Assembly: GCA_001899315.1 (NCBI GenBank)
Contig: MOYA01000001.1
Span: 2,022,599-2,086,598 of the forward strand
DNA: 64,000 nt
Direction of reading: 5' to 3'
DNA from: Candidatus Obscuribacter phosphatis
GTDB taxonomy: Bacteria > Cyanobacteriota > Vampirovibrionia > Obscuribacterales > Obscuribacteraceae
Positions 63,578 to 64,000 of the stretch are shown one piece after another (positions within the stretch are counted from its first letter, which is position 1; every line of letters begins with the position of its first letter). The position numbers were made by a program, and so were the translations under genes. The notes below the pieces were generated by a model. It saw nothing but the letters and a program-made list of their open reading frames with translations, made no database searches and had not been told where the DNA came from.

Positions 63578-64000
63578 TTAAATAAGCACAGTCTCTGGAC
63601 TGTTCTCATAGCTTCCATTTCTGCTTCTGCCGCTCTCGCGGACTAAAACTCTTTCAAAATCTTGATAGGCAAGATTCAATCTAGCTACCCCTTCTTCAAT
63701 ACGCTCAGGGCTGTTCTGAATGAATGAAAGGCGCATAGTATTTAGCGCCGGCTCATTCACATAGCAATGCCGCGAGGGGGCGAAACTGACACCACTACGC
63801 TGGGCGAATTCATCTAGAAAGCGCTGGGCATCCATATGCTCGGGCAAGGTCAGATAGATAAAGAGTCCGCCTCTAGGATTTGTAAAAGTGACCTTGGTCT
63901 TGGCGAATGCACTGCTCAAGGCTTTGAGCATAGTATCTCTGCGTTCTTTATATAAAGCCCGCACCCGCACAAGATGCTTCAAATAAGAGCCGCGACTGAG
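63578..64000 (-). CDS. PLP-dependent class I/II aminotransferase, C-terminal part
   Basis: Only the last 140 residues are in the window; the gene continues beyond 64000. The frame stays open past the internal TTG 63982 (LSRGSYLKHLVRVRALYKERRD), so the true start is outside. The visible part is the small domain of an AspAT-fold enzyme: KERRDTMLKAL, NPRGGLFIYLTLP, VSFAPSRHCYV and the arginine in NTMRLSFIQN that binds the substrate carboxylate. It most resembles 2-aminoadipate/MocR-type transaminases; substrate unknown. It is followed at 12 bases by pdxS. Confidence 0.85.
   Translation of the reverse strand, partial: LSRGSYLKHLVRVRALYKERRDTMLKALSSAFAKTKVTFTNPRGGLFIYLTLPEHMDAQRFLDEFAQRSGVSFAPSRHCYVNEPALNTMRLSFIQNSPERIEEGVARLNLAYQDFERVLVRESGRSRNGSYENSPETVLI

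Overview
The window looks like a chromosomal segment of a non-photosynthetic relative of the cyanobacteria (Melainabacteria / Vampirovibrionophyta, perhaps Obscuribacterales). The main reason is the response regulator at 29964-30689, whose receiver, recognition helix and C-terminus read like cyanobacterial RpaB (Ycf27), in a stretch with no photosynthesis genes. A 7TM-HD phosphodiesterase, PdxS/PdxT, a PhoB/PhoR/PhoU set and Tad-type secretins fit that placement. This is an inference from sequence reading; no phylogeny was run. No plasmid, phage, insertion sequence, CRISPR array or rRNA is visible. Coding density is high and nearly every gap is short.

Layout. 1-3261 (minus): phosphate-type signalling operon phoR-like, phoB-like, phoU, then holA and the start of a LOG-family gene. 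3421-13201 (plus): gpmI, a repeat lipoprotein, a DUF2993 secreted protein, rph, a UbiB-family kinase, a zinc-ribbon membrane protein and a large double hybrid histidine kinase. 13232-18079 (minus): gcvPB, an RNase D-like exonuclease, glcF and glcE. 18149-23131 (plus): csaB, a TagA/WecG glycosyltransferase, mini-RNase III, then a PAS histidine kinase with a partner whose REC-GGDEF-REC domains have all lost key residues. 23146-29270: gmhB, a BlaI/MecI-like repressor and two tandem paralogous CpaC/RcpA-type secretins sharing leader elements. 29964-34285: rpaB-like regulator, ahcY, a secreted orphan and eno. 34578-42914: a zinc-ribbon orphan, a radical SAM protein, an eIF2B-like protein, gdhA, a fused FtcD-type enzyme, an M50B-like membrane protease and a frameshifted DMT transporter. 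42954-53975: a proline/glutamine-rich orphan, tRNA-Ser(GCT), cdsA, a YibE/F protein, ruvB, a GT2 glycosyltransferase, galE, a PgpH-type phosphodiesterase and a protein built of MshEN-like repeats. 53979-64000: rsmD, nusB, ftsY, an acetyl-CoA-synthetase-like enzyme, a small membrane protein, a Ser/Thr kinase, pdxT, pdxS and a 5'-truncated aminotransferase.

How genes work together. Housekeeping functions (replication, RNA processing, glycolysis, one-carbon and amino-acid metabolism, envelope synthesis) are interleaved with a dense signalling complement: six two-component proteins in four loci, a Ser/Thr kinase, a cyclic-dinucleotide-type HD phosphodiesterase, and two proteins (degenerate GGDEF and MshEN-like repeats) that could be nucleotide-second-messenger effectors. 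The tandem secretins point to a type IVb/Tad-like pilus or secretion system whose other parts lie outside the window.

Most unusual items: the secretin pair with its two conserved upstream blocks, the standalone MshEN-repeat protein, the degenerate REC-GGDEF-REC protein, the PhoR-like kinase with no sensor or membrane part, the eIF2B-like protein lacking the isomerase cysteine, the single-base disruption of the DMT transporter, and a palindrome that exactly fills a promoter spacer upstream of the RNase D-like gene.
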